NCBI GenBank assembly: GCA_038106185.1
Contig: JAYODE010000004.1
Span: forward strand, 87,146 to 151,145
Length of the DNA: 64,000 nucleotides
From: UBA4582 sp038106185
Lineage (GTDB): Bacteria; Pseudomonadota; Gammaproteobacteria; Pseudomonadales; Azotimanducaceae
Direction: 5' to 3'
Shown: positions 44,926 to 53,847 of the stretch, piece by piece
How positions within the stretch are numbered: the stretch's first letter is position 1
How the letters are laid out: every line of letters begins with the position of its first letter
The notes under the pieces: generated by a model
Database searches by the model: none
Told to the model about the DNA's origin: nothing
The model's input: the letters and a program-made list of their open reading frames with translations, nothing else
Made by a program: the position numbers and the translations under genes

Positions 44926-46255
44926 CCAGTTCAGAATCACGAGTCTGGCGCTCTGGATCCTACTGGCGCCACTGGCTTGGGGTGAGAGCAGAACACTCAC
45001 TATCATTCACACTAACGACTTACATGGCCACATTCAGCAGACTGAAGAGTTTGCTGGCGCCGCTCGTATCGCCGCATTGGTGGACCAGGCTCGAGCGACC
45101 CAACCGGGCGTACTGGTTCTGGATGCCGGTGACAGCATCTCAGGCACACCTGTCTCAACCCTGTTCAAAGGCGTGCCCATCTTTGCCATTCTAAACCGAG
45201 CCGGATATAACGCCGGCGCGCTGGGCAACCACGAGTTTGATCATGGTTTTCGCCAAATCGCTTTATTTCGCGATACCGCTGGCTATCCCCTGATCAATGC
45301 CAATGCCACCACCCTCGATGGCACCCTGCTCGCCGACGACGCCAGTCTGGTTATGCAAGTCAACGGGATTAGAATCGCCATTATCGGTATACTCACCGAC
45401 CAAACGCCCCAACTGATTACACCCATTGGTAATACAGGCCTGGTGTTTCAGTCAGCGGAAACCCAGTTGCGCGCCCGGGTCGCTAGCCTGGATCCATTCG
45501 TGGATCTGGTCCTGGTCCTGTCCCATGTCGGCCACGAGGAAGAAAAACGACTGGCAGCCGCGATCAACAATATCGATGTTATTATCGGCGGCCACTCCCA
45601 TACCCGGGTCAGTCCAGCCGTCAAAATTAATGACACCTATGTCGTGCAGGCGGGATTTTACGGCTCCCACGTGGGTTACCTGGAGTTGACCGTCGATACT
45701 CAGCAACAAAAATTGCTCAATTTTGCGGGCCAACTCATTGCGGCGAAGGACCTACCGCCACCCGACCCGTTCGTCGCCGGTCTGGTCGCGAGCTGGGAAC
45801 AGGCGGTGGCTGACATTGTCGATGTGGAGATCTATCGCATCGAACGTGATTACTCACGAGAGGAACTACAACCCATCATAGAGGCTATTCTGGCCAGTTA
45901 TACAGGCGCCGACTTTGGCTTCTACAACAAAGGCGGTATTCGAGACCGAATCCGTAGTGGCCTGCTCAGCATTCGGCACATATGGAACCTGGAGCCCTTT
46001 GGCAACTCACTGGTCACTGTGACCGCACTGGGTGCCGATATCAGAAACCTGTTATCGATGGAAGGCGAACAACATTGGCGCCTGTCGACACTGAATGACG
46101 ATGAAATCTATAAGGTGGCGACCAACAGTTTTGTCGCCGCGCAGTTAAGCAAGACCTCACCCGAGCTGTTCAAGATTGAGGATAGCGGGCAACTGGTCAG
46201 AGACGTGCTGGTAGAGCACATCTCTTCCCATGGACTCGCGGTTGATCAACAGTAG
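44918..46255 (+). CDS. secreted 5'-nucleotidase/UshA-like metallophosphatase
   Basis: 445 aa from ATG 44918, overlapping the upstream hydrolase by eight bases. The signal peptide ends ...LLAPLAWG. The metallophosphatase domain has HTNDLHGH (31-38: D34, H36), DAGDSISG (D72), GNHEFDHG (103-110) and IGGHSHTRVSP. The C-terminal 5'-nucleotidase domain follows (ADFGFYNKGGIRDRIRSG, NSFVAAQ). It would hydrolyse nucleotides in the periplasm for phosphate or nucleoside salvage. Short for UshA (about 550), as in many marine homologues. Confidence 0.88.
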   Translation: MPSQFRITSLALWILLAPLAWGESRTLTIIHTNDLHGHIQQTEEFAGAARIAALVDQARATQPGVLVLDAGDSISGTPVSTLFKGVPIFAILNRAGYNAGALGNHEFDHGFRQIALFRDTAGYPLINANATTLDGTLLADDASLVMQVNGIRIAIIGILTDQTPQLITPIGNTGLVFQSAETQLRARVASLDPFVDLVLVLSHVGHEEEKRLAAAINNIDVIIGGHSHTRVSPAVKINDTYVVQAGFYGSHVGYLELTVDTQQQKLLNFAGQLIAAKDLPPPDPFVAGLVASWEQAVADIVDVEIYRIERDYSREELQPIIEAILASYTGADFGFYNKGGIRDRIRSGLLSIRHIWNLEPFGNSLVTVTALGADIRNLLSMEGEQHWRLSTLNDDEIYKVATNSFVAAQLSKTSPELFKIEDSGQLVRDVLVEHISSHGLAVDQQ

Positions 46256-46287
46256 TCAGGGACAGATCTTGCCATAAACCGCGAGGG

Positions 46288-47163
46288 CTAGTTTTCAGTA
46301 AAAAAGTCCTGGGTTAAATCCAAAAACTTGGCCAACTGATCGTGTTGAACCCAATGCCCTGCCTTATCGACAATCACGTGCTTGGCGTTCTGAAAAAACC
46401 GGGTTGGATCCTCACGTTCGCCATGCCGAAACCAGCTCTCCTTGCCACTCACCAGCAATATCGGCGCAGTAATACGCGCCCATAATTGCCGGGTCTGCTC
46501 TTGGTTCATGTCGTACGGCGACATGACATGGGTGTAGTTATCAAACTTCCAGCTGTAGCTACCATCCTCATTTTGGTCGCTGCCATGCACCGTTAGATGC
46601 CTTGCCTGTTCAGCACTGAGATGCTTATTGGCCTCTTGCATGCGTTGGTAAGCCTCTTCCAGGTTGGCATAGCGCTTTGGCAATCGACCCGCCATTTTTC
46701 GAGTATCCTCGATCCACTGACGCATTCGTTCATGAACCGGCTGGGCGTTATACATGGCTGGCGGCCCTCCAGTTCCCTCGATAACCACCATTTTTTTGAT
46801 GTTTTCAGGATAGATCCCAGCGTACCTCAGCGCGACTCCACCGCCCAATGAGTGGGCGATAAGATGCAAGGGCGCAAGATTTTGCTGGTGAATCAACTGG
46901 GCCAGATCGTAAATATATTCGCTGTGGCTGTAGGCACTGCCATAGACCCACTGCGAATCGCCATGACCACGAAAGTCTGGCGCAATAATGTGATATTGGT
47001 CGCGTAATGCCTGTGCAACCCAGTCCCAATTGTGGCAATGATCACGGTTACCGTGAACCAGTAAAAGAGGAGGTGCCGTTTCGTTACCCCAGTCCAGATA
47101 ATGCAGTTTCATGCGCTGCGAATAATAAGAGTGTGACGTGGGGCTAGCTTTGCCACTTGCCAT
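46288..47163 (-). CDS. alpha/beta-fold hydrolase (epoxide hydrolase/haloalkane dehalogenase-like)
   Basis: 291 aa. LLLVHGNRDHCHNWDWVAQ (oxyanion), DFRGHGDSQW, nucleophile in LIAHSLGGGVALRYA (Ser, not Asp, so an esterase or thioesterase rather than an epoxide hydrolase) and catalytic His in DKAGHWVQHDQ. A lid of about 90 aa sits between strands. It converges on the 5'-nucleotidase gene. The substrate is unknown. Confidence 0.82.
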   Translation of the reverse strand: MASGKASPTSHSYYSQRMKLHYLDWGNETAPPLLLVHGNRDHCHNWDWVAQALRDQYHIIAPDFRGHGDSQWVYGSAYSHSEYIYDLAQLIHQQNLAPLHLIAHSLGGGVALRYAGIYPENIKKMVVIEGTGGPPAMYNAQPVHERMRQWIEDTRKMAGRLPKRYANLEEAYQRMQEANKHLSAEQARHLTVHGSDQNEDGSYSWKFDNYTHVMSPYDMNQEQTRQLWARITAPILLVSGKESWFRHGEREDPTRFFQNAKHVIVDKAGHWVQHDQLAKFLDLTQDFFTEN

Positions 47164-47422
47164 TAATGCACCGTTTGCCAGTTATTCGGGCGCGCATTAT
47201 AAACCAAGGGACAAGGGTTTTGCTGCTATTTAGGCCTGAAGAAGTTACGCTGATACACCCCAATAGCCGGTGCATCCATCGACCACGGAGTGAAGTCAAA
47301 GTCCTCTTTCTAGGTTTGTTAATTCGAATTTGCAGCAGGTTTTTGCCTGTCTGTTATGTCAGGCTGCATTGGCGGCCAAGGCTTTAAATTCACCAAACTC
47401 AGCCGCCAGGTGCCTGCCATAT

Positions 47423-48616
47423 TCAGTCCGGTAACCCGAGGACCCGTTTCGCAATGATATTCAACTGCACCTCGGAGGTACCACCCTCAATAGAGTTGGC
47501 TTTGGAGCGCAGCCAGGCACGAGTCTGAGTCAGTTCATCGTCAGCAAAACCCTCCCCTTCCCAACCCAGCATTTGCGAACCCATCGCCCGCTGCATCAAC
47601 TCATAACGTTTGATATTTTGTTCAGTACCATAGTATTTGAACATCGAGGAAACAAAACTGGGCGCAGAGTTGGTTTTCGACTCGTCGAAACTACGTCTGA
47701 CAGTCAGGCCAAAGGCGCGATCATTCATAGAATGGTTAATCACGTCAGTACGCAGAGTTCCATCCGCCAGCCGACCATTCGCCAGTCCCGAATCTCTACC
47801 AACATACTCCACAGCAATCTCAGATAAGGACTTACTGCGCTGACCACCGCCAGTACCACCACCAATCATGGTTCGCTCATACTGTAGCAGGCGTTTTGCA
47901 ACCGTCCAGCCATCGTTGACTGAACCTATGACATTCTTGCGCGGCGCACGCACATTCTCGAAAAAAGTCTCGCAGAATGGTGACAGACCACTGATCAATT
48001 TGATCGGTTTGACCGTCACACCGGGGGTGGTCATATCAAACAGAATAAATGTTATGCCATTATGCTTTGGCGCCTCGAAATCGGTACGCACCAGGCAAAA
48101 TATCCAGTCAGCTTTATCTGCGCCTGAAGTCCAGATTTTCTGACCATTGATAATATAATCGTCGCCATCCACAACCGCCTTGGTTTGCAAGCTGGCCAGA
48201 TCAGAGCCGGCATTGGGTTCACTGTAACCCTGGCACCACCAAATTTCTCCGCTGGCAATTTTTGGCAGATGCTCAGCTTTTTGCGCATCACTGCCATACT
48301 CCAGCAAGGCTGGACCAATCATTGAAAGGCCCATGCCCACCAGTGGCGGGCGCGCGTTGATGCGGGTCAACTCTTCCCGCAGCACCTGGTTTTCAGCGGG
48401 ATTCAGTCCTGCGCCACCATACTCTGCGGGCCAGGTCGGTACTGTCCAGCCCTTGCCAGCCATCAGGTCGAGCCACTGCTTGGTTTCCGGATTTTTATAG
48501 TGCGCTCGCCGCCCGCCACCCGGCGTTTCATCTGCAGGCATAGGGGTTCGCATGGATGCCGGGCAATGGACATCAAGCCAGTCTCGCGTTTCTTTTCTAA
48601 ATAATTCCGTGTTCAT
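47423..48616 (-). CDS. acyl-CoA dehydrogenase
   Basis: 397 aa. Typical acyl-CoA dehydrogenase elements: FAD/substrate segments WWCQGYSEPNAGSDLASLQT and NGQKIWTSGA, and the C-terminal SIEGGTSEVQLNIIAKRVLG. AGGAAG lies upstream of ATG 48616. It introduces the 2,3 double bond in acyl-CoA. The 258 bases after its stop, up to the hydrolase gene at 47163, show no gene or recognisable signal. The closest type is the FadE-like group used for branched or bile/steroid side chains, by inference. Confidence 0.88.
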   Translation of the reverse strand: MNTELFRKETRDWLDVHCPASMRTPMPADETPGGGRRAHYKNPETKQWLDLMAGKGWTVPTWPAEYGGAGLNPAENQVLREELTRINARPPLVGMGLSMIGPALLEYGSDAQKAEHLPKIASGEIWWCQGYSEPNAGSDLASLQTKAVVDGDDYIINGQKIWTSGADKADWIFCLVRTDFEAPKHNGITFILFDMTTPGVTVKPIKLISGLSPFCETFFENVRAPRKNVIGSVNDGWTVAKRLLQYERTMIGGGTGGGQRSKSLSEIAVEYVGRDSGLANGRLADGTLRTDVINHSMNDRAFGLTVRRSFDESKTNSAPSFVSSMFKYYGTEQNIKRYELMQRAMGSQMLGWEGEGFADDELTQTRAWLRSKANSIEGGTSEVQLNIIAKRVLGLPD

Positions 48617-48658
48617 GTCGCTTCCTGAGTGTGCAGTTGAATGGCAGTTGGTTTGCGA

Positions 48659-49747
48659 TTATTCGGGGAGCAGCTCAAAGAGCGTGATCTCACTGCGCGT
48701 GCCGACTCGCATCACAGGCCCCCAAGTACCCGTACCCTGGGAGACATAGAGCCTGGTTTGATCTAGCTGGTACATGCCCTTTATTCGATCAAAAACTCGG
48801 CTAACGATCAAGTTAAAAGGCATAATCTGACCATTGTGGGTATGCCCGCTGACCATGAGGTCAACACCGGCAGCCGCAGCCGCTTCAAGCCCTCTGGGAC
48901 GATGGTAGAGCAGCAAAACAAAGGCCTTTCGATCGACATCCAGCTGCGCCAGCTGGCGTTGGACCTGCAGGGCATCTTCCATATCGTCGATGCCTATTAC
49001 CTGCAGATCAGGCCTATGGTACCGCAGATCATCGCGCAGAATCGTAACACCCAGATTGCGCAGACGCACCAAAATGGCATCGAAATCCTCATACTTCTCA
49101 TGATTCCCCGTGCAGTAGTAGATTGGACCAGCAATCCTGGTCAAGGCTTGCAATGTCGTCTCTGTAACACCGGGCGCATCAATAAAATCGCCGGTAATGC
49201 ACAAAAAATCTGGTTGCAGCTGATTGATTCTATCCACCACACGATCCAAAAATGCTTTATTTCTGGAACCCATATGCACGTCTGTGATCTGGACAAAGCG
49301 GACCGGCTGGCTCAATTTAGCACTCTTGAAACGGATCGTCTTGACCATCAAAGTCATCGCATTCAGGACACCCAGCATACCGATCATGGCACTAAAGCCA
49401 ATCACAGCAAGGGCTGCATCAAAGGGTACAAGCAGCTCCAACAAAACCACCACCTCAGCTAACAGCAGTGTCATGACCAGGATGGGGCTCAATCCGAGCC
49501 AAAAATCTGCAATTCTGCGCAGCCCTCGAGCAGTTGCTGTCACCTGGTGACGCAGAAAGATTCGACTCACAACCTGGCTACTGGCCAGCGGCAAAAATAT
49601 CAACAGGGTGGTCCAACCCGAAAGCTCCAACCAGTCACAGAGGCGCAGAATAGGATAAAAAAATATGGGGACGTGCAACGCCAGCGTGATCACTAGAAAA
49701 CTGCTGATCAACCTGGCACGTCCAGTTCTAGACAGGGATTCAGACAA
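48659..49747 (-). CDS. membrane-anchored calcineurin-like metallophosphoesterase
   Basis: 362 aa. Starts at a TTG (49747) with GGAGG six bases upstream. Three or four membrane helices (about residues 14-62 and 86-136) precede the phosphoesterase domain: VQITDVHMGS (D156, H158), ITGDFID (186-191), CTGNHEKYED (214-), LLYHRP and VSGHTHNGQI. The fold is YkuE/YaeI-like; YaeI acts on UDP-diacylglucosamine-type lipids. Its eight-base overlap with the antiporter end suggests one transcript. Confidence 0.85.
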   Translation of the reverse strand: MSESLSRTGRARLISSFLVITLALHVPIFFYPILRLCDWLELSGWTTLLIFLPLASSQVVSRIFLRHQVTATARGLRRIADFWLGLSPILVMTLLLAEVVVLLELLVPFDAALAVIGFSAMIGMLGVLNAMTLMVKTIRFKSAKLSQPVRFVQITDVHMGSRNKAFLDRVVDRINQLQPDFLCITGDFIDAPGVTETTLQALTRIAGPIYYCTGNHEKYEDFDAILVRLRNLGVTILRDDLRYHRPDLQVIGIDDMEDALQVQRQLAQLDVDRKAFVLLLYHRPRGLEAAAAAGVDLMVSGHTHNGQIMPFNLIVSRVFDRIKGMYQLDQTRLYVSQGTGTWGPVMRVGTRSEITLFELLPE

Positions 49748-51554
49748 GGGTGGCCTCCGTTTTTGCCTTCGGGTCCACCAAGCTGATCACTCGCCAGCCA
49801 GCCTCTACCGAAAAATTGGATTTGTCAGTATAAATCTGCAATCGACCCGCCGGATCTATTGCAAACAGCGGTAGAGTGCGACCCGCGTACTGGGCAGAAT
49901 ATTCTTCTAGTCCAAACTCTGCCGTCAGCAATGTTGATTTGATTTCGGCACCGGCGTTCAGTCGGCCAGCCACCTGATTGTAAGTCACCTGCGCACCAAA
50001 CAAATGTTGACCTCGAAACCGTCCGGCTATCTGGTGTTTAGCCATCGTGCCATCAAGATTGATCGGCAGCTCATAAATCTGTTGGGCGCCGAATATAGGC
50101 CGAAAATTCATCGCCAGCATCGCATCAAGATTGATTCGACCCGAAAGAGCTATTAACTTACCGAGGCCCGCGAGCTCGAGATGGCGATCCGCATGTTCTG
50201 ACAGCGGGTTGCCATAATAGGTTTCCAAGCCCTCCATTCTCGCCAGTCGAATATTTTCATAATCGCTGTCTGCTAAAACGACTTTGACCTCCGCCGCTTG
50301 CAACGCCTTGCCAAAACTTCTCGCGACAATACCGCCACCGGCGAGCAACACACCAGAAGGCGCAGGATCACGAACGCCAAGCCAGTGCGCCAAGAACTTT
50401 GCTGACAAGCCCTGAATGACGACCGTACCGACAATAATGAAAAACGCCAGCGGCACAAACAGGTTTGCCTCAGGCACTCCTCGCGCCTCAAGGCGCAGGG
50501 CAAACAATGCCGCCACCGCTGCGCAAACAATACCTCTCGGGCCAATCCAGGCAATCAGCAAACGCTCTGGCATCGTCAGTTTACTGCCCAGGGTTGAAAG
50601 CAGTACCGATGCGGGGCGAGCCACCAGCATCACAGTCGCAAGCACCAAGAGCGCACCCAAGCCCACTGACATGAAGGCCACCGGATCAATCCTGGCTGCC
50701 AGCAGAATAAACAGACCACTGATCAGCAATATGCTTAAAGTCTCTTTGAAATCGAGGATATCCTCGATGTCGATATCAGGCAGGTTAGCCAGCGTTATAC
50801 CAAAGAGCGTCACAGCCAGAAGCCCTGACTCATGCACCAGCTCGTCAGCGAGCGCATAGACGACAAAGACCAGCAGTAAAGTGACAACACTACGTAAATA
50901 GTCTGGAATTAAATAATTTTTCAGCAAATGACCCAAACCAAAGCCGGCGAGCAGTCCCAGGACCGTACCCGCAAGGACCAGTTCACCAAAAGCCAGAGCA
51001 ATGCTTGCAAAGGCAGATTCACCTGCTGATGCGATATAGAAATCAAAGGCCAGTACCGCCAGCAAGGCACCCAGCGGATCGATAACAATACCCTCCCAGC
51101 GTAAAACGTTGGAGATACGTCCATTGGGGCGTACTGTGCGCAGCATGGGAACAATCACTGTAGGACCCGTGACAACAACTACTGCGCCAAACAGCAGAGC
51201 GAGCTTCACGTCAAAACCAACGAAATAGTGGGTGGCGATGCTGGTGATCAACCAAGTCACCAGCGCACCCAGGGTGACCAAATTGCGCACCGGTTTGCCA
51301 ATCTCCTGCAGCTCACTGAAGCGCAGAGTCATGCTGCCCTCGAACAATATGACGGCGACAGCCAGAGACACTAGGGGGAAGAGGAGCTCTCCAAAGAGAG
51401 CATCCGGCGACAACCAGCCCAAGACAGGGCCGACAATAATGCCTCCCAGCAGTAGAAACAGTATGGCGGGAAAGCGCAATCGCCAGGCAACAACCTGGGC
51501 CATGATCGCCAGGGTGCTAATACCCGCCAATAGACCAAGGACACTGGAGGTCAA
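49740..51554 (-). CDS. cation:proton antiporter, CPA1/NhaP type, with NAD-binding C-terminal domain
   Basis: About 604 aa from a TTG at 51554 that has AAGAGG suitably placed; a TTG at 51572 opens the frame earlier, and no ATG fits. Twelve to thirteen membrane segments include VVTGPTVIVPMLRTVRPN and WEGIVIDPLGALLAV, the family's transport-site helices. Residues about 400-480 form a TrkA-N-like Rossmann domain (GVLLAGGGIVARSFGKAL, with ADSDY as the ribose-binding acid). It would exchange Na+ or K+ for H+, probably gated by a nucleotide. Confidence 0.88.
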   Translation of the reverse strand: MTSSVLGLLAGISTLAIMAQVVAWRLRFPAILFLLLGGIIVGPVLGWLSPDALFGELLFPLVSLAVAVILFEGSMTLRFSELQEIGKPVRNLVTLGALVTWLITSIATHYFVGFDVKLALLFGAVVVVTGPTVIVPMLRTVRPNGRISNVLRWEGIVIDPLGALLAVLAFDFYIASAGESAFASIALAFGELVLAGTVLGLLAGFGLGHLLKNYLIPDYLRSVVTLLLVFVVYALADELVHESGLLAVTLFGITLANLPDIDIEDILDFKETLSILLISGLFILLAARIDPVAFMSVGLGALLVLATVMLVARPASVLLSTLGSKLTMPERLLIAWIGPRGIVCAAVAALFALRLEARGVPEANLFVPLAFFIIVGTVVIQGLSAKFLAHWLGVRDPAPSGVLLAGGGIVARSFGKALQAAEVKVVLADSDYENIRLARMEGLETYYGNPLSEHADRHLELAGLGKLIALSGRINLDAMLAMNFRPIFGAQQIYELPINLDGTMAKHQIAGRFRGQHLFGAQVTYNQVAGRLNAGAEIKSTLLTAEFGLEEYSAQYAGRTLPLFAIDPAGRLQIYTDKSNFSVEAGWRVISLVDPKAKTEATLV

Positions 51555-51661
51555 ATCATCGCCTCTTAACAAAGGCTTTGAGTATAGCGCCGAGTTGAAA
51601 CAAATACCGCCGGTTTTACTTGATGTCCATCCAGCAATAGAGGGAAAGTGCCTCTCAATGG

Positions 51662-52795
51662 CTATTTCAGATGCCCAGTATCGAGCCAGAAACGATGATC
51701 GAAACCCTGCTCAACCTGGGCCGTATCGTTCACTCGCAGCCTGGCTGCCCGTTGCTGTACCTGCTGGGCAAGCTTTTTATCTCCTTGCCGAGTATAGGTC
51801 AATGCCAACGCCTGATAGAAGCTGGGCTCATCGTCTTTGAGTTTGATAGCCTCTCGCAGCAACAGCACAGCTTGCGGATACTGGCCATTTTCAAAGAACA
51901 GGTTTGCTAGCAGAAAGTGATAGTAGGGATTACGCTGCCGATAGCGCTGGACCCGTTTCGCGAGGTGTTGGACGTCCTTCGCCCGTCCCTGACTGTCGTA
52001 TAGAGCCGCAAGATTATTCCAGGCAGAATCATTGTTTTTATCGTGCTTTAAGGCCTGCAGGTAACTGAATTCGGCCAACTCAAGATTACCGACGCGACGT
52101 TGCGCGGCGCCCATGTTGCTCCAGGCTGCCGAAGAACTTGGGCTGAGCTGCAGGGCTTTCCGCAGTTGCGTAATGGCTCCCAAGGCCTCACCCTCCAGCA
52201 GTCGCTGAGCGCCTTTGTTGCTGAAAAACAGCGCAAGTGCATCCTCATCGGCGCTGGGTTTTTGGTCAAAATCCCCGTAGGCGGCTTCAGGCAGGAAATC
52301 AACAATATAGCGTACGCCATTCGGTAGCTGGCCAGTCGCAACGATATGCTCGTAACGAATGGACATGGCACCCTGCTGACCCCAAATAGGTCTGATATTC
52401 ACCGGTTGAAAATGTGAGTCAATACCCAGCGATCTGGCCGCCGCAACGAACAGATTGGTGAGTGATAAGCAGTTACCCGAGCGGGACTCGTAGGTTTCCA
52501 TCGCAGTTTTAGCCACGCCCTCGCCATAACGAATGTCGAGTTCATCGTCGGCGAACAGATAACTGCGCAGCGCCGCCAAGCGCTTGGGCGCAGACCAATT
52601 GGCCTCAATTCGTTGCTCCAGCAGTGCCTTGAACGCCGGATCCAGATACATGAAATCAGCGCTGCTGGGCGCAGCTGCATCGGCAAGTACCTGCTGCATC
52701 AAGCGCTGCTCCGTGACAGGCGAGTAAGGATACGGCGTCCTCGACGCGCAACCAGCCATTCCACTGCAGAGTAGGATCCACACCAAAATTCGCAT
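51662..52795 (-). CDS. transglutaminase-like/TPR lipoprotein
   Basis: 377 aa from ATG 52795. The lipobox GMAGC puts the lipidated Cys at residue 16. Residues about 60-175 form a transglutaminase-like domain with Cys109 (SRSGNCLSLTNLF), His150 (YEHIVATG) and Asp166 (VDF) in the triad order. TPR units follow (about 205-340: GAITQLRKALQLSPSSSAAW and repeats every 34 residues). A link to cell-wall or outer-membrane assembly is possible. It lies divergent from nothing and next to a CinA-type gene on the same strand. Confidence 0.75.
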   Translation of the reverse strand: MRILVWILLCSGMAGCASRTPYPYSPVTEQRLMQQVLADAAAPSSADFMYLDPAFKALLEQRIEANWSAPKRLAALRSYLFADDELDIRYGEGVAKTAMETYESRSGNCLSLTNLFVAAARSLGIDSHFQPVNIRPIWGQQGAMSIRYEHIVATGQLPNGVRYIVDFLPEAAYGDFDQKPSADEDALALFFSNKGAQRLLEGEALGAITQLRKALQLSPSSSAAWSNMGAAQRRVGNLELAEFSYLQALKHDKNNDSAWNNLAALYDSQGRAKDVQHLAKRVQRYRQRNPYYHFLLANLFFENGQYPQAVLLLREAIKLKDDEPSFYQALALTYTRQGDKKLAQQVQQRAARLRVNDTAQVEQGFDHRFWLDTGHLK

Positions 52796-52922
52796 CTGCA
52801 CCTCATGCCTCGCCACACCTCGCGGCGAAGCGCCTTTACTCATCAGATATCAGATCAATATTGCTATTGATACCAAAGTGGACAGTGAGAGCGGCGCAGA
52901 GTTCCCGCTTAACTCGGCAAGC

Positions 52923-53678
52923 CTAGCGATCTGGCTCAAAGGGCTCGGCACCAAAGGAGGTGATCATGAGTCGCAGTTTTTCCTTGATACGTTCAAGTTC
53001 GGCTTCATCGGTACCTCGAATGACCAGATTGGTGCCATATCCCTCGGGACGATAAAAGGGATAGCTACCCACATCGACATCGGGATGCTGATCCTGAATC
53101 GCTGAAAGCGCAGTTGCAACAGTACTCTCACCTAAAAACGCACCTATGGATCGTGACCGGACTGGCAAACCGCCTTTGATACGGTCCTGATCAAGCGTGC
53201 TTGCCATGGCTTGCATGACGGCAGGTACACCAGCCATGACAAACACATTCTCCATCTGAAAACCCTGCGGCCCGCCAGTGGGGTTATCGATCAGTCTCGC
53301 GCCAGCGGGCACCCTGGCCATCAAGAGCCGAGACTCCATGACTTCCGGTGGCGCCTGACGGCGCTTGATGACCTCGACAATGTCAGGATGATAGATCAGC
53401 TCGACGTTAAACGCTCTGGCAATACACGCCGCAGTAATATCATCATGAGTCGGTCCTATGCCGCCGGAAGTGAATACATAATCAAACTTCTTTCTGCATT
53501 CGTTCAGGGTCGTCACTATGACCGATTCAATATCGGGTATTACTCGAGCCTCAGCCATGCGCACGCCCAGTTCGTTCAAGACCCGCGAGAGATGGGCGAG
53601 GTTAGTGTCCTGAGTTCTGCCGGACAAAATTTCGTTGCCGATGATTATCATGCAACCGTTGACAGTTTGTTGCGTCAT
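52923..53678 (-). CDS. CinA-type molybdopterin-binding-like protein
   Basis: 251 aa. The N-terminal MoaB/Mog-like fold carries GNEILSGRTQDTN (14-26) and TSGGIGPTHDDIT, as in CinA. The PncC nicotinamide-nucleotide amidase half of full CinA is missing; a short C-terminal domain remains instead (YPFYRPEGYGTNLVI). Proteins of this length are common and may hydrolyse ADP-ribose or related compounds. It is divergent from uvrA with 169 bases between. Confidence 0.85.
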   Translation of the reverse strand: MTQQTVNGCMIIIGNEILSGRTQDTNLAHLSRVLNELGVRMAEARVIPDIESVIVTTLNECRKKFDYVFTSGGIGPTHDDITAACIARAFNVELIYHPDIVEVIKRRQAPPEVMESRLLMARVPAGARLIDNPTGGPQGFQMENVFVMAGVPAVMQAMASTLDQDRIKGGLPVRSRSIGAFLGESTVATALSAIQDQHPDVDVGSYPFYRPEGYGTNLVIRGTDEAELERIKEKLRLMITSFGAEPFEPDR

Positions 53679-53760
53679 ATACTTCTTCTTGCTTCAGCGG
53701 AAAGCACCATGATACTCCAAGCGCTCAGGATCATGCGATACATCCGGCTGAGGTTGTGTT

Positions 53761-53766
53761 TATAAT
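53761..53766 (+). promoter_or_regulatory. possible -10 element of uvrA
   Basis: TATAAT matches the sigma-70 -10 consensus, about 80 bases before the uvrA start. The -35 region is weak (only ACA of TTGACA matches at 18-base spacing). No LexA box is visible, although uvrA is SOS-regulated in E. coli. Confidence 0.35.
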
Positions 53767-53847
53767 TCTGGTCCACAAGTCGTCGGCCAGATTTTCCGCC
53801 TCGGCTAAGGGCCAGCGCCCGATTTACTCAAAAGGTGATATTGCACG

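Noticed and set aside
47164..47422. tRNA or small RNA in the 258-base spacer
   Set aside because: A TTCGAA-like segment is present but no clover-leaf arms could be traced. No RNA gene was found anywhere in the window.
48836..49462. Plus-strand ORF of 208 aa inside the metallophosphoesterase gene
   Set aside because: It is a shadow of a clearly recognisable enzyme on the other strand.
53679..53847. LexA box upstream of uvrA (and at dinG)
   Set aside because: No CTGT-N8-ACAG or close match was seen in either upstream region.
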